From contig JAVQMD010000002.1 in NCBI GenBank assembly GCA_032595675.1, positions 1,116,001 through 1,180,000 of the forward strand: a DNA stretch of 64,000 bases, written 5' to 3'. Positions 1 to 10,065 of this stretch are shown here, piece after piece. The stretch is from Candidatus Electrothrix rattekaaiensis (GTDB lineage: Bacteria > Desulfobacterota > Desulfobulbia > Desulfobulbales > Desulfobulbaceae). Made by a program: the position numbers and the translations under genes. The notes below the pieces were generated by a model. It was given only the letters and a program-made list of their open reading frames with translations. It made no database searches and was not told the DNA's origin. Within the stretch, counting starts at the first letter, position 1. Each line of letters starts with the position of its first letter.

Positions 1-2
1 CT

Positions 3-3000
3 TGGCTGACGCTCAAAAAAGCTCCGGCGCGAACCGCCGTCCCTCCGCCTCCTGATGATTGCGCTCTCTGGCTGCGGCAGGATGCGCTGGCAGATTACAA
101 GCAACCGCCCGAGCTGGAGCAATCCGTCACCCTTGACTGCGCGGAAAAAAATGAACCAAAGAACGATATAGAACCAGCCAAAACGCTGTACCTGAAAGAC
201 TTCCCTGCGACAAGAGACCAATGGCAAATATACCTTGAAAAGCAGTGGCGACCTTGGGCGGAAGAGTGCCGCCTACATGCCCTTGTCCGGCGGGCGCACA
301 AAGAACTGTTTCTGCTGCATAAGGAGCTGCAAAAAAGCGGCGAGCAGTACGAGTTGATCTTGGGATTGGGGCTGCTACGCTGGCAGAGCAGTAGCGGACG
401 AAAAATCAAACGGCACTTGGCGGTTGCCGGGCTTTCCTTAGCCTTTGAGGCGGAAAAAGGACTGTTCACAGTTCGGCAGGACAGCGATAAGGCCGAGATT
501 GAGCTGGATATGCTGAATGAACAGCCGCTTGATGCCGGCAGTCTGATTAATGAAGGTCGGGCTGCTGTCAGCGTAGCTGTTTATGACTGCGCCGAGCTGG
601 ATGCTGTTCTGCACAAGATTGCCCATTCTTTAGGAACTGCCGGACAAGGGGAATATTATCCTGATCAGCTGGAGCCAGCACCGCAGGCAGACGGAGAAAA
701 ACCGCTGTTGGAATACGCGCCAGCTTTGATTTTGCGGAAACGCGGCCAGCGGGGACTGGATCAGCTTCTGACCGAACTAAAGGCCCTGCCTGCTGATATG
801 CTGACCGAAGGCTTCCGCCAGCTCTGCGGCATTCTCCCGGAAGCGAAAAGCCCAACCGACAAACCTGCAACGCTGCCCGGCGAGCTGTATTTCCCTCTGC
901 CCGCCAACGAAGAGCAGCGGAAAATCGTCCACACCTTGGACATGCAGGCCGGGGTGTTGGTACAGGGTCCGCCCGGCACCGGCAAATCGCACACCATTAC
1001 CAATCTCATCTCTCACCTACTGGCCACCGGTAAACGAATTTTGGTGACCGCGAAAACCAAACAGGCTTTGCAGGTGCTGCACAACAAGATGCCGGAAGAG
1101 CTGCGGCCTCTCGCCATCAGCCTGCTGGGAGAGGATAAAAGCTCGCTGACCCGAAGTGTCGAGGGCATTCTCGCCAAATGGAATGTCTGGGACGAAGCCG
1201 AGAACCACCGCCGCACCGACGAGCTGGAAGCGCGGCTTCATGCTGCACGTAAAGCCAAGGCTGCCGCTGAACAACAAATTCTCGCCCTGCGAGAGCAGGA
1301 AACGTTCACTCATCATCTTGCTGAAGGCCGATATTTCGGCACTGCGGCCAAAATTGCCCGTCAACTTAGCAAGGATGCAAACAAATACGCTTGGTTCACT
1401 GATTCCATACCGCCGGACACGCTGCTGCCCTTGTCGCCCCAAGAAGCCAAGTTTCTTCGTCAATATTTTGAAACATCTTCCCCGGCTGACGAAAAGGAGC
1501 TGGCTTTACAATTACCCTCGCCGGAGCACCTGCCGCCAGCCAACAAAGTAGAAATAGCTTTTTTAAAAGAGAGCAAGGCCAAGGAAAAGGCTGCGCTGGG
1601 AACTAAACGGCTGCAAAGCGAGTCAGGGGCAGCTCTTCTCTGCGCCGGAAAAAATAACAAAGAGGCCATAGGCTCTCTGCATCAACAGGCGCAAGAAATG
1701 ACAGCGATTTTTCGCAGCCTACAGCAGAACCCCATGCCGTGGCAGAGTAAGATGATAGACGAGGTACTGTCCGGCCAAAGCAGGGTGTGGCAGGAGCTGC
1801 TGAAGCTCTCGCGAGAAAGCGTCAGCGGTCTGGAAAAGCTGGTAGCTGAAACCAAGGGCGTTGATATTGATATTCCGCCAGATCTCAATCGAAAAATGCT
1901 GCTGGCTGCCGCAAAAACTTTGCATGAACATTTCAAAGCAGGCGGGACAACAGGACGGTGGGTTTTCAAGCCGGAAGTGGTGCGCAAGTATGGCAACACG
2001 ATCAGTCAAGTTAAGGTGGACGGACAGGACTGCCTCAGCCTCGAACCGCTGGACAAGCTCGTTACTTGGCTGACTGTTGAACAACAGCTCGATCAGACAT
2101 GGTCGCTCTGGGATGGCAGAGCAAAATGCGGTTCCGGGCCGTTCCGTTTGCAGCTTGTTCAACTGGATGAAATGCATAAGGCATTGAAGAACACGCTTCA
2201 GCTGCACCAGAGGCAGGAGCAGATGCAGACAACGACAGAAGCCTGTGGGCTGAATATAGAGCAGTGGACGGAAACGACAATGCTGGAGTTGGCCGAGGAC
2301 TGCCGAGCAGTTCTTGCTTGGCTTGCTTATGACCAAATAAGAAATTCCGTCAATACGTTGCATCGTCGTTTCGCTGGATTAACTAAAAATTCCAAAGCAC
2401 ATCCGTTGGCCGGACAGCTTGCCCCCAGCATTGAGGAACGAGACAGCACCGCTTATGCTCGCCTGCATGCGGAGCTGGCTATCCTGCAAAAGAAGGCCCA
2501 ACAGATGCAGGCCAAACAACAACTCATTGCCAAACTGGCTGAAACCGCGCCCGCTTTGGCGGCAGACCTGAACAGCGGGCATGAATGGCAGCTCTGGGCG
2601 CAGCGGTTGGCAAAACTGGAAGAGGCATGGGCTTGGGCGCAGGCTTCCTCATGGCTGAAGAAATTTCTGCAAACCGATCTGGCGGCCCTGCTGCGGCAGA
2701 GCCAGCGGCTTGAGGAGGAAATACAGAGTGATCTTGGAAAATTAGCCGCAGAAAAGGCATGGAGCTGCTGTTTTGAGCGGATGAGTGAGACACACCGCCA
2801 GCATCTCATCGCTTGGCGGCAGGCGATGCAGAAAATCGGCAAAACAGGAAAGGGGAAATATGTTTCTGTCCACCGAAGAGATGCTCAACAGCACCTCAGC
2901 CAGTGTCGAGAAGCAGTGCCAGCGTGGATCATGCCGTTGCATCAGGTGTACGAGACCGTCAACGCCGGGAGCGGGCTGTTTGATGTCATCATCGTGGATG

Positions 3001-4241
3001 AGGCTTCGCAGTGCGGCCCGGAAGCCCTGCCGCTTTTCCAGCTCGGCAAACGGCTGATTGTGGTCGGCGATGACAAACAGGTCAGCCCAGAGGCGGTGGG
3101 CATAGATAAGGAGCAAGTGCAGCAGCTCAGGCATACTTGGCTAACCGGTTTTGATTATGCCGATTCTTTTGACCTTGAAACCAGCCTTTTTAAGCATAGC
3201 GAGAGACTTTTCAAAAATCAAATCAGCCTGCGAGAGCATTTCCGCTGCATGCCGGAGATCATTCGCTTCAGCAGCACACTCTGTTACATCGACAATCCTC
3301 TGATTCCTCTCCGCCAATATACGCCTGACCGCTTGGAGCCGCTTCAATCTGTTTTTGTGGAAACGGGGTATCGGGAAGGGGGCGACCAGAGGGTAATCAA
3401 TCAGCCTGAAGCAGAGGCGATTGTTGAGGAAATTAAGAGATGCTGCGAAAACCCAAAATATTCGGACAAGTCAATAGGTGTCATTGTCCTGCAAGGAAAT
3501 GGACAGGGCAAGCTTATTCAAGACTTATTGGTGGAAGCTATCGGTCCGGAAAAAATGGAAAAGCACAATATCATCTGCGGTAACCCACCCAGCTTTCAAG
3601 GGGATGAGAAAGACATCATCTTTCTCAGCATGGTGGCGGCACCCAATGTCAAACCCAAATCCTTGCCTGTAGGCGGAGAGAACAACAAGTACGAGCAACG
3701 TTTCAATGTTGCTGTCAGCCGGGCAAGAGATCAGCTCTGGCTTTTTCAATCGGTGACAGTCAATCATCTGGGCAGCAACTGCCTTCGCCGCAAACTGCTG
3801 GAGCATTTCCAGAATCCGGAAGCCGGGATTGAGCGCATTCAAGGTCTGAACATTGAGGAATTGCGGCTGGCCGCGCATCAGGCGGACAGAAAGACAGAAT
3901 CCGCACCTCGTCCTTTTGACAGTTGGTTTGAAGTGGACGTTGCTCTTCAGATCGCAACGCGGGGATACAAAGTTGTGCCTCAGTATCCATTTGCAGGCCG
4001 CCGAATTGATTTGGTTATTCAGGGAGAAAAAGCACAACTGGCGGTGGAGTGTGATGGCGATTACTGGCATGGACCGGAACGCTATACCGCCGACTTGGCG
4101 CGGCAACGGCAGCTTGAACGCTGCGGCTGGCAATTCTTCCGCATCCGGGAATGCCTTTATTATGCCGACGCGGGCAAGGCACTCGCGCCGCTCTGGCCGT
4201 TACTGGAGCGTATGGAGATAGAGCCTGTTGCAGAGAAGTGA
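3..4241 (+). CDS. SF1 helicase with C-terminal Vsr/DUF559-like nuclease, 5' end outside window
   Basis: The reading frame is open from base 3, so the gene is cut by the window edge and its true start is not visible; the TTG at 354 is only an internal codon. A Walker A motif GPPGTGKS lies at about 966-989, and a DEAS motif II (IIVDEASQCGP) at about 2985-3020 is followed by GDDKQVSP, as in AAA_11/AAA_12 superfamily 1 helicases. The roughly 650 codons between them are long, helical and Gln/Leu-rich, probably coiled coil. The last 100 codons (about 3920-4220) read FEVDVALQ, RRIDLVI, VECDGDYWHG and FFRIRE, the pattern of the Vsr/DUF559 (MTES_1575) endonuclease fold. Helicase-nuclease fusions of this form are common in phage-defence loci; that role is inferred. 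The only visible neighbour is a decayed nuclease gene. Confidence 0.85.
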   Translation, partial: WLTLKKAPARTAVPPPPDDCALWLRQDALADYKQPPELEQSVTLDCAEKNEPKNDIEPAKTLYLKDFPATRDQWQIYLEKQWRPWAEECRLHALVRRAHKELFLLHKELQKSGEQYELILGLGLLRWQSSSGRKIKRHLAVAGLSLAFEAEKGLFTVRQDSDKAEIELDMLNEQPLDAGSLINEGRAAVSVAVYDCAELDAVLHKIAHSLGTAGQGEYYPDQLEPAPQADGEKPLLEYAPALILRKRGQRGLDQLLTELKALPADMLTEGFRQLCGILPEAKSPTDKPATLPGELYFPLPANEEQRKIVHTLDMQAGVLVQGPPGTGKSHTITNLISHLLATGKRILVTAKTKQALQVLHNKMPEELRPLAISLLGEDKSSLTRSVEGILAKWNVWDEAENHRRTDELEARLHAARKAKAAAEQQILALREQETFTHHLAEGRYFGTAAKIARQLSKDANKYAWFTDSIPPDTLLPLSPQEAKFLRQYFETSSPADEKELALQLPSPEHLPPANKVEIAFLKESKAKEKAALGTKRLQSESGAALLCAGKNNKEAIGSLHQQAQEMTAIFRSLQQNPMPWQSKMIDEVLSGQSRVWQELLKLSRESVSGLEKLVAETKGVDIDIPPDLNRKMLLAAAKTLHEHFKAGGTTGRWVFKPEVVRKYGNTISQVKVDGQDCLSLEPLDKLVTWLTVEQQLDQTWSLWDGRAKCGSGPFRLQLVQLDEMHKALKNTLQLHQRQEQMQTTTEACGLNIEQWTETTMLELAEDCRAVLAWLAYDQIRNSVNTLHRRFAGLTKNSKAHPLAGQLAPSIEERDSTAYARLHAELAILQKKAQQMQAKQQLIAKLAETAPALAADLNSGHEWQLWAQRLAKLEEAWAWAQASSWLKKFLQTDLAALLRQSQRLEEEIQSDLGKLAAEKAWSCCFERMSETHRQHLIAWRQAMQKIGKTGKGKYVSVHRRDAQQHLSQCREAVPAWIMPLHQVYETVNAGSGLFDVIIVDEASQCGPEALPLFQLGKRLIVVGDDKQVSPEAVGIDKEQVQQLRHTWLTGFDYADSFDLETSLFKHSERLFKNQISLREHFRCMPEIIRFSSTLCYIDNPLIPLRQYTPDRLEPLQSVFVETGYREGGDQRVINQPEAEAIVEEIKRCCENPKYSDKSIGVIVLQGNGQGKLIQDLLVEAIGPEKMEKHNIICGNPPSFQGDEKDIIFLSMVAAPNVKPKSLPVGGENNKYEQRFNVAVSRARDQLWLFQSVTVNHLGSNCLRRKLLEHFQNPEAGIERIQGLNIEELRLAAHQADRKTESAPRPFDSWFEVDVALQIATRGYKVVPQYPFAGRRIDLVIQGEKAQLAVECDGDYWHGPERYTADLARQRQLERCGWQFFRIRECLYYADAGKALAPLWPLLERMEIEPVAEK

Positions 4242-4309
4242 TAGCATTCAGATCCCTCCTTCTATCTGTTTCAGGCGATGGAATCCGACCAGGAACCGGG
4301 CTTGCGCTT

Positions 4310-5089
4310 ATGGTGAAAACAGGATACAAGTCCCTGAGAAAATCTTCGCACGTACCCGACTCCAGGGAGGTGCAGGGCAACCGGGACAGCGGCTTTGCCG
4401 AACGGATGTATGTGTACAATTACAGGATATTCGACAAGCACCGCAGGAAAGTTGTCAGTATCGCCCTGCTTATCGATAGCAGCCCGAGCTTCAGACCTGA
4501 CTGTTTCAGGACGGAGCTGTTCGGCTGCGAGGTCAAGTTCACCTATCCGGTTATCAAACTGCTGGACTTTGACCGGCCTGATCTTGAAAAGGACGACAGC
4601 CCGTTCGCGGTCATCACCAGGGTGCAGCTGGCCAAGATCAAGTCGGAAAAAGAACCGGATAAACGTTACAGCTTCAGGCTGGATCTGACCAAAGAACTGT
4701 ACAACAGAAACTACAGTAAGGAACAGATTATCAGGCTCTACCGCTTCATTGATTATGTGCTGAGGCTGCCAGAACCCAAGGCGTTACAATTCAACAAAGA
4801 AATGGAACTGTTCGAGGAGGCGCGGACTATGCCCTATATTTCAACCACGGAAAGAATGGCGAGAGAGGAAGGACTGCTTCAGGGAATAAGCGAAGGGATT
4901 GAGCAGGGACGCACTAGGGGACAGCTTGAAAAGGCGCAGGAAGATGTGCTGGAGATACTGGAGGTACGTTTCGGTCATGTTCCCTTTGCCCTGAAAGAAG
5001 AGGTCATTTGCTGCAATGACCTGAGCAGGCTGAATAAAGCACTTCGTCATGCCCTGCTGATTGCGGCGGTTGATGAGTTTGAGTTGTAG
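4310..5089 (+). pseudogene. Rpn/PD-(D/E)XK family transposase-like nuclease, N-terminus lost
   Basis: From codon EVQG at 4367 onward the frame matches the Rpn (recombination-promoting nuclease, transposase_31) family: EVQGNRDSGFAERMYVYNYR, then PVIKLLDF, RFIDYVLRLP and a TTERMAREEG segment, followed by a Gln/Glu-rich tail. Full proteins of this family carry about 100 further residues before EVQG, including part of the PD-(D/E)XK active site. Here the preceding codons are unrelated and no frame before 4367 supplies them. The ATG at 4310 is the nearest start, but probably fortuitous. The gene sits directly after the helicase-nuclease. It is best read as a 5'-truncated remnant with an intact 3' two-thirds. 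Confidence 0.7.
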
Positions 5090-5115
5090 ACAGGAGACAT
5101 AGAAAGGCCTTTGCC

Positions 5116-6579
5116 TTATTCCGTGAGTGGCAAAATCTCAATCTGTAATTTCCCGATTAAAGCCCCGATTGCAAGCTGTCCTTCCAAATCGCCACGGGTA
5201 AAGCGGATATGATACAAATCCGCAGGGAGCTGGTTGACCGTGGTATCAAGACTGATCCATTGCCCGTCCAAGCAGACCTCATTCCAAGCGTGATAGTAAA
5301 AGGCATCATTATGCAGAGTGACCCCGGCGGCGATTGCGGTGGGGATATTGAGGCTACGGGCAAGGGCCGCAAAGAGGGCGGCATGCTCGTTGCAATCTCC
5401 TCTGCCGCTTTTCAGAGTGGTTAAGGCATCGGGTAGGCCGATAACTGGTCTTTTTTCAATGTTTTTGTACAGCCACTCAGTCAAGAGGGCTACCTGACGA
5501 ACAGGGTCAGTAACTTCTCCGACAATTTCCTTGGCCTTTGCCTTAATATCTGAGTTATCAGACTGGACATAGCGACTGGCCGACAAGGTAGAGTCTTCGC
5601 CGACACAGCTGTTTTCCGATATGAATTCGCTGTCTTTCAGTAACGGAGGAAACTCTTCCTTTGTGAGAGTTAACGTACCTTCGGCAAAGTTTTGCCGCCC
5701 ACCGTTCAACGCAACCTCGGCATCTTTCGGGAACTGAAGGCGAAATGTTGCCGTCCGGCTGTTCTCTTCAAGAAGCTTCCCTGTATATTGCACAGCAACT
5801 GCGGACAAAAGCTCGTCGCCGCTGTCCTGAATGTCCATTGCCTTGAATTTCGGTTCTGCCTGAAAAACAAAACCGGCGGGCGATCGCTCTCGGACAACCT
5901 TTCCCTGATCATCCAGCCAGAAATTGATCTGCATCCCGGAATAGGATTCTGTAAAATTGTGCAGATGATATATCCGCTCATTCAGAAGCTTTTTTTCCTG
6001 TCCGTTATACGTGATCACAGATGTCCTTGCGGCAAGGGAAAAAGGATCAAAAAACGGAATCTTCAGCTTGTCTCCTTTTTCATGCATCTTGCTCAACAGA
6101 TACCCTCGCTGATTAAGCGGGAGCACAGGAGGGCCTTGCAACGTGACAGCATCCTCCATTATTGCTCCCCCTGTATCCAAGGTAAAGTGAACCGTGTTTC
6201 CTTCCACTCGGCCATTTGCAGTGGTGCTATAAAACGGAGAGGAAAAAAGAAACTCAAAGGTGCGCAGTTGCAGGCCGTTCCCCACAGTTGCGGTGAGATT
6301 CATCTTGATCGGTTGCACCGAATTAAGCACCTTGAGTCGAAGCGAGGCCTCTTGAAGAATGCGCAAGCTGTTTTCCCCGTCAGGACGGACATCCTCCATA
6401 ATATAACCGATGCGCTTGTCTTTGAGATACACCCCATAATATTGCTGATACTTCGCTTGGATCAATGCCGCTTGCTCATTACTCTCCAGAGTGCTGACAA
6501 AAAAATCTCGTTGCACCAAGAAGACTAACAGAGCGATCCAACAGCAGAGAACAAAAAATTTTAAAATACGGACGATCAT
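5116..6579 (-). CDS. Membrane-anchored transglutaminase-like domain protein
   Basis: 487 residues. The N-terminus MIVRILKFFVLCCWIALLVF is a single membrane anchor, so the rest should face the periplasm. A beta-rich region of about 330 residues precedes a transglutaminase/protease-like core with the expected triad context: Cys in SGRGDCNEHAALFAALAR, His in FYYHAWNEV and Asp in WISLDTT. Such proteins usually act as cysteine proteases or amidases rather than cross-linking enzymes; the substrate cannot be told from sequence. The gene stands alone on the minus strand, with 215 bp separating it from the next gene upstream, in which I see no other gene. Confidence 0.85.
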   Translation of the reverse strand: MIVRILKFFVLCCWIALLVFLVQRDFFVSTLESNEQAALIQAKYQQYYGVYLKDKRIGYIMEDVRPDGENSLRILQEASLRLKVLNSVQPIKMNLTATVGNGLQLRTFEFLFSSPFYSTTANGRVEGNTVHFTLDTGGAIMEDAVTLQGPPVLPLNQRGYLLSKMHEKGDKLKIPFFDPFSLAARTSVITYNGQEKKLLNERIYHLHNFTESYSGMQINFWLDDQGKVVRERSPAGFVFQAEPKFKAMDIQDSGDELLSAVAVQYTGKLLEENSRTATFRLQFPKDAEVALNGGRQNFAEGTLTLTKEEFPPLLKDSEFISENSCVGEDSTLSASRYVQSDNSDIKAKAKEIVGEVTDPVRQVALLTEWLYKNIEKRPVIGLPDALTTLKSGRGDCNEHAALFAALARSLNIPTAIAAGVTLHNDAFYYHAWNEVCLDGQWISLDTTVNQLPADLYHIRFTRGDLEGQLAIGALIGKLQIEILPLTE

Positions 6580-6794
6580 GGCGATATGCTGAAATAAGGT
6601 TCATGCATGCAAGTGTGACTCTTCAGAGTCATCACAGTCTGTTAAAACGAGTTCAGAAAACTGGAGAGAAAGGAAATTGACAAGAGAATGAAGAAGAAAA
6701 AATGCAGAAACGGCTGAGGATCAGCAACAACCGGGGCAAGTAAATAATTTGCGTTTGCCGGGGTCGCTGCTGAAGCCGAAAAAAATATCACTGG

Positions 6795-7133
6795 TTAGTC
6801 CCAGGCACCTTCTTCAGTTACGACCTCCATATTGACCGTTGTATCATAGTAGGTATAACCAAAGATTGTGGCGGCTCCATAATATTTATAGCCGATTTTT
6901 ACTTCCTTGCGCCCAAGAACTTCAAGGGAAAATTTTGTTGGTAGTCCCATAAGTTCCAAATTCTCTTTCACCTGTTTCTCGACAAGATCAGGACGTTGAT
7001 ACCTTTTGATTGAATTGGCCTGTTCCTGCAACATATAACCTGTCTTCTTTTTTTCCAACATAACAGTACCGATCTGCCAAGAAGGCACACCGATGACTGC
7101 CAAGATAACAATATAAATAATATTTTTAACCAT
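6795..7133 (-). CDS. Small membrane-anchored protein of unknown function
   Basis: 112 residues with an N-terminal hydrophobic segment (IIYIVILAVIGVPSWQIG), followed by a charged, mostly soluble region rich in Lys/Glu and Tyr. A strong ribosome site (ggagag on the minus strand) precedes the ATG. The layout resembles DUF4845-type small anchored proteins, but I cannot assign it. It lies between the clpA end and the transglutaminase gene, same strand as both, and could be transcribed with clpSA. Confidence 0.65.
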   Translation of the reverse strand: MVKNIIYIVILAVIGVPSWQIGTVMLEKKKTGYMLQEQANSIKRYQRPDLVEKQVKENLELMGLPTKFSLEVLGRKEVKIGYKYYGAATIFGYTYYDTTVNMEVVTEEGAWD

Positions 7134-7289
7134 TCTCTCCTCCGTATAAGGACATCTTTTGTCTTGTCAGCTGCTGCATTTTTTTCCGTAAACACCTGGC
7201 TCTTACTGCATCAGATGCTAACAGCGGACAGCAGTTGGATATATTTCATTATCAAACCTCCCTCTCTCAAACAGAGCGAGGAAGAAAAA

Positions 7290-9560
7290 TTATTCAGGAT
7301 AAGAAAACGTCATATTGCCCTTACGGCGACCAATCCGGACTTTTCCGCCTTTACTGAGTTTGCCGAAGAGAATCTCTTCCGTCAATACATCTCCGATCTC
7401 CTTCATAATCAAACGGCGCAAGGGACGGGCACCGAAAGCCGGATCATATCCTTCCTCTGCCAAACCGTGCCTCGCAGCAACAGTCAAAGAAATCTCGACA
7501 TTTTTATCGGCAAGCTGCCCCTGAAGTTCAGCTACCATTTTATCGACAATCCGCTCAACCGCATCCATTTTCAAGGCATGGAAGGTGATCGCACTGTCGA
7601 GCCTGTTTCTGAATTCTGGAGTAAAGAGGCTCTTTAGGGCCTTCTGCTCTTTCCCTTTTGAATCGCCGGTGAAACCGATGGTCCGCTCGGTCATCTCCCG
7701 GGCACCTGCATTAGTGGTCATAATAAGGATGACATTACGAAAATCGGCCCGTCGACCACTGTTATCTGTCAAGGTTGAGTGATCCATCACCTGGAGGAGG
7801 ATTGAAAAGACATCAGGGTGGGCCTTTTCGATTTCATCCAATAATAGCACGGTATGTGGATGCTTACGGATAGCGTCAGTCAACAGACCACCCTGCTCAA
7901 AGCCGACATAGCCCGGAGGCGCACCGATCAGGCGGGCAACAGCATGTTTCTCCATGTACTCGCTCATGTCAAAGCGTTCAAAATGAATAGACATTGCCTG
8001 CGCCAACTGCCTTGCCACCTCGGTTTTGCCTACGCCGGTCGGGCCAGCAAAGAGGAAGCAACCTGTGGGTGAAAACGGATTTCCCAAACCGGCCTTGGAG
8101 CGCTTCACCGCCCGCACCACTTCGAGCACAGCCTCATCCTGACCGAAGATGACTGTTTTGAGCTCTTTTCCCAGATGGCGCAACTCTTCGGTTTCATCGT
8201 TATTTACAGAAACCACTGGAACCCTTGCCATCTTAGAAACTATGCGTTCCACGTCCTCAACCGTCACTGTTTCTCCGGTCTTTCCAGCCAGTCGTAGGGA
8301 GGCACCCACCTCATCCATAACATCAATGGCCTTATCCGGGAGAAAACGATCATTGATATATCGTTCTGCCAGTTCTGCTGTTGTCGCAATAGCCTCGGGT
8401 GAATAGGACAGATGATGGTGCTCCTCGTAACGAGACTGGAGTCCTTTCAGGATCTCGCAGGTGTCCTCAACAGAGGGTTCCTCAATATCGATCTTCTGGA
8501 ATCGGCGGGACAACGCTCTGTCTTTTTCAATATAATTTTTATGCTCTTCATAGGTTGTCGAGCCGATACAGCGAATAGTTCCGGCCTGTAACGCCGGTTT
8601 GAGCAGGTTCGAGGCATCCATAGACCCTCCGCTGGTGGCACCGGCCCCGACAATGGTATGCATCTCGTCGATAAAGAGAATGGCATTGTCTTTCTGCTCC
8701 ACAGCCGCCACCACTGCCTTTAGCCTTTTTTCAAAATCCCCCCGATACTTGGTACCAGCAACAAGAGCACCCATATCCAACATATAGATCGTTGTGTCAC
8801 GCAACAGATCTGGTACCAATTTCTCTGGGTCCGGCTCTTCCTCTTTCCGAGCAATGCCGTCCTCATAGATACGAAGAGCTAGCCCTTCGGCAATGGCGGT
8901 TTTCCCTACCCCAGGTTCACCGACCAGCAGAGGGTTGTTTTTTCGACGACGACAGAGAACCTGCATCATCCGTTCAAGTTCACGGGCACGACCGATCAAA
9001 GGGTCAATGTTATCCTGTTCCGCCAATTCCGCGAAATTAACCGTAAACTGTTCCAGAACGTCTTCCTTACCCTTTTGCTGTTTCTTATCCGAAGCAGGAG
9101 TCCCTGGTTTAGGTGCTGGTTCTTTTTGGATATTTTCCGGGATATTGTGAGAGATATATTCCACCACCTCCATCCTGCCGACCCCTTCACTCCCGAGAAA
9201 ATACACCGCGTGAGAATCCGGTTCCGCAAAGATGGACACCAGCACATCACCAGTGTCCACCTCTTTTTTGCCGCAGCTCTGCACATGATTAACCGCCCGC
9301 TGCAACACCCGGTTAAAGGCGACCGTCTGCGAAGGTTCGTCCTTACCCACGCTCAATAACGGCACACCACCGGCAAGAAATTCCCTCAATCGCTCCCTGA
9401 TTGAATTATTATCACCGCCGCATTTATTGATAATATGGGCAGCAAGATCATCATGCAAAAGCCCCCAGAGCATGTGCTCAACAGTCACATACTCGTGTTT
9501 TTTTGCTTTGGCCTCTTTAATGGCCTTTATCAGGGCCAATTCTAATTCTCGACTCAACAT
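7290..9560 (-). CDS. clpA: ATP-dependent Clp protease ATP-binding subunit ClpA
   Basis: 756 residues, the normal ClpA length. The N-terminal Clp_N repeat domain ([18 protein letters not shown]) binds ClpS. AAA1 has Walker [16 protein letters not shown] and Walker [12 protein letters not shown]2 has Walker [16 protein letters not shown] and Walker [14 protein letters not shown]. There is no long middle coiled coil of the ClpB type, which with the ClpS neighbour separates ClpA from ClpB. It unfolds substrates for ClpP in the cytoplasm. It lies 46 bp downstream of clpS on the same strand, a classical clpS-clpA operon. Confidence 0.98.
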   Translation of the reverse strand: MLSRELELALIKAIKEAKAKKHEYVTVEHMLWGLLHDDLAAHIINKCGGDNNSIRERLREFLAGGVPLLSVGKDEPSQTVAFNRVLQRAVNHVQSCGKKEVDTGDVLVSIFAEPDSHAVYFLGSEGVGRMEVVEYISHNIPENIQKEPAPKPGTPASDKKQQKGKEDVLEQFTVNFAELAEQDNIDPLIGRARELERMMQVLCRRRKNNPLLVGEPGVGKTAIAEGLALRIYEDGIARKEEEPDPEKLVPDLLRDTTIYMLDMGALVAGTKYRGDFEKRLKAVVAAVEQKDNAILFIDEMHTIVGAGATSGGSMDASNLLKPALQAGTIRCIGSTTYEEHKNYIEKDRALSRRFQKIDIEEPSVEDTCEILKGLQSRYEEHHHLSYSPEAIATTAELAERYINDRFLPDKAIDVMDEVGASLRLAGKTGETVTVEDVERIVSKMARVPVVSVNNDETEELRHLGKELKTVIFGQDEAVLEVVRAVKRSKAGLGNPFSPTGCFLFAGPTGVGKTEVARQLAQAMSIHFERFDMSEYMEKHAVARLIGAPPGYVGFEQGGLLTDAIRKHPHTVLLLDEIEKAHPDVFSILLQVMDHSTLTDNSGRRADFRNVILIMTTNAGAREMTERTIGFTGDSKGKEQKALKSLFTPEFRNRLDSAITFHALKMDAVERIVDKMVAELQGQLADKNVEISLTVAARHGLAEEGYDPAFGARPLRRLIMKEIGDVLTEEILFGKLSKGGKVRIGRRKGNMTFSYPE

Positions 9561-9606
9561 AGCAGTATTATGGCTAAAAGGTGGCGTGTGAATGCCGAAA
9601 GGTCAG

Positions 9607-9921
9607 TTATGCCTTTTCCAACGAACATTTCAACGGAAATTGATTTTTACGGGCTGTCTGATGCACTTCCGACACCTTAGTCTCTCCGATTTCACGGGAA
9701 AAAATACCGGCTACCCCCATCCCTTGATGGTGGATATTCAGCATGATCGTCGTCGCCTCCGAGGTGTCCTTATTGAAAATAGTTTCCAGCACCATAACTA
9801 CAAATTCCATGGTTGTATAATCGTCATTATGGAGAAGCACCTTGTACAGGGGAGGTTCCTGCAAATCTTTTTTATCCTTGGTCAGTATTTCTTCCCTATG
9901 TCCTGAATCTGTTTTTCCCAT
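9607..9921 (-). CDS. clpS: ATP-dependent Clp protease adaptor ClpS
   Basis: 104 residues. The core PPLYKVLLHNDDYTTMEFVV and the later HHQGMGVAGIFSREIGETKV are diagnostic of ClpS, which recognises N-degron substrates and delivers them to ClpA. The HNDDYT loop supplies the acidic residues that bind the substrate alpha-amino group. It is the first gene of the clpS-clpA pair. The 144 bp between it and holA hold no further gene. Confidence 0.98.
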   Translation of the reverse strand: MGKTDSGHREEILTKDKKDLQEPPLYKVLLHNDDYTTMEFVVMVLETIFNKDTSEATTIMLNIHHQGMGVAGIFSREIGETKVSEVHQTARKNQFPLKCSLEKA

Positions 9922-10065
9922 CTTCTTGATTATATGCTGTTAAAATCTCAAATGTCAATCTTTCGCCGTTCATTCATCAGCATACTCATGCTTATCGGAA
10001 CATTATAAAACGAACCGATCTGTCCGGCGTTACTCACAAAGATTCTCCTTTCTATATTGTAATGC

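Noticed and set aside
9922-10065. Small gene between clpS and holA
   Set aside because: No frame longer than about 30 codons with a ribosome site.
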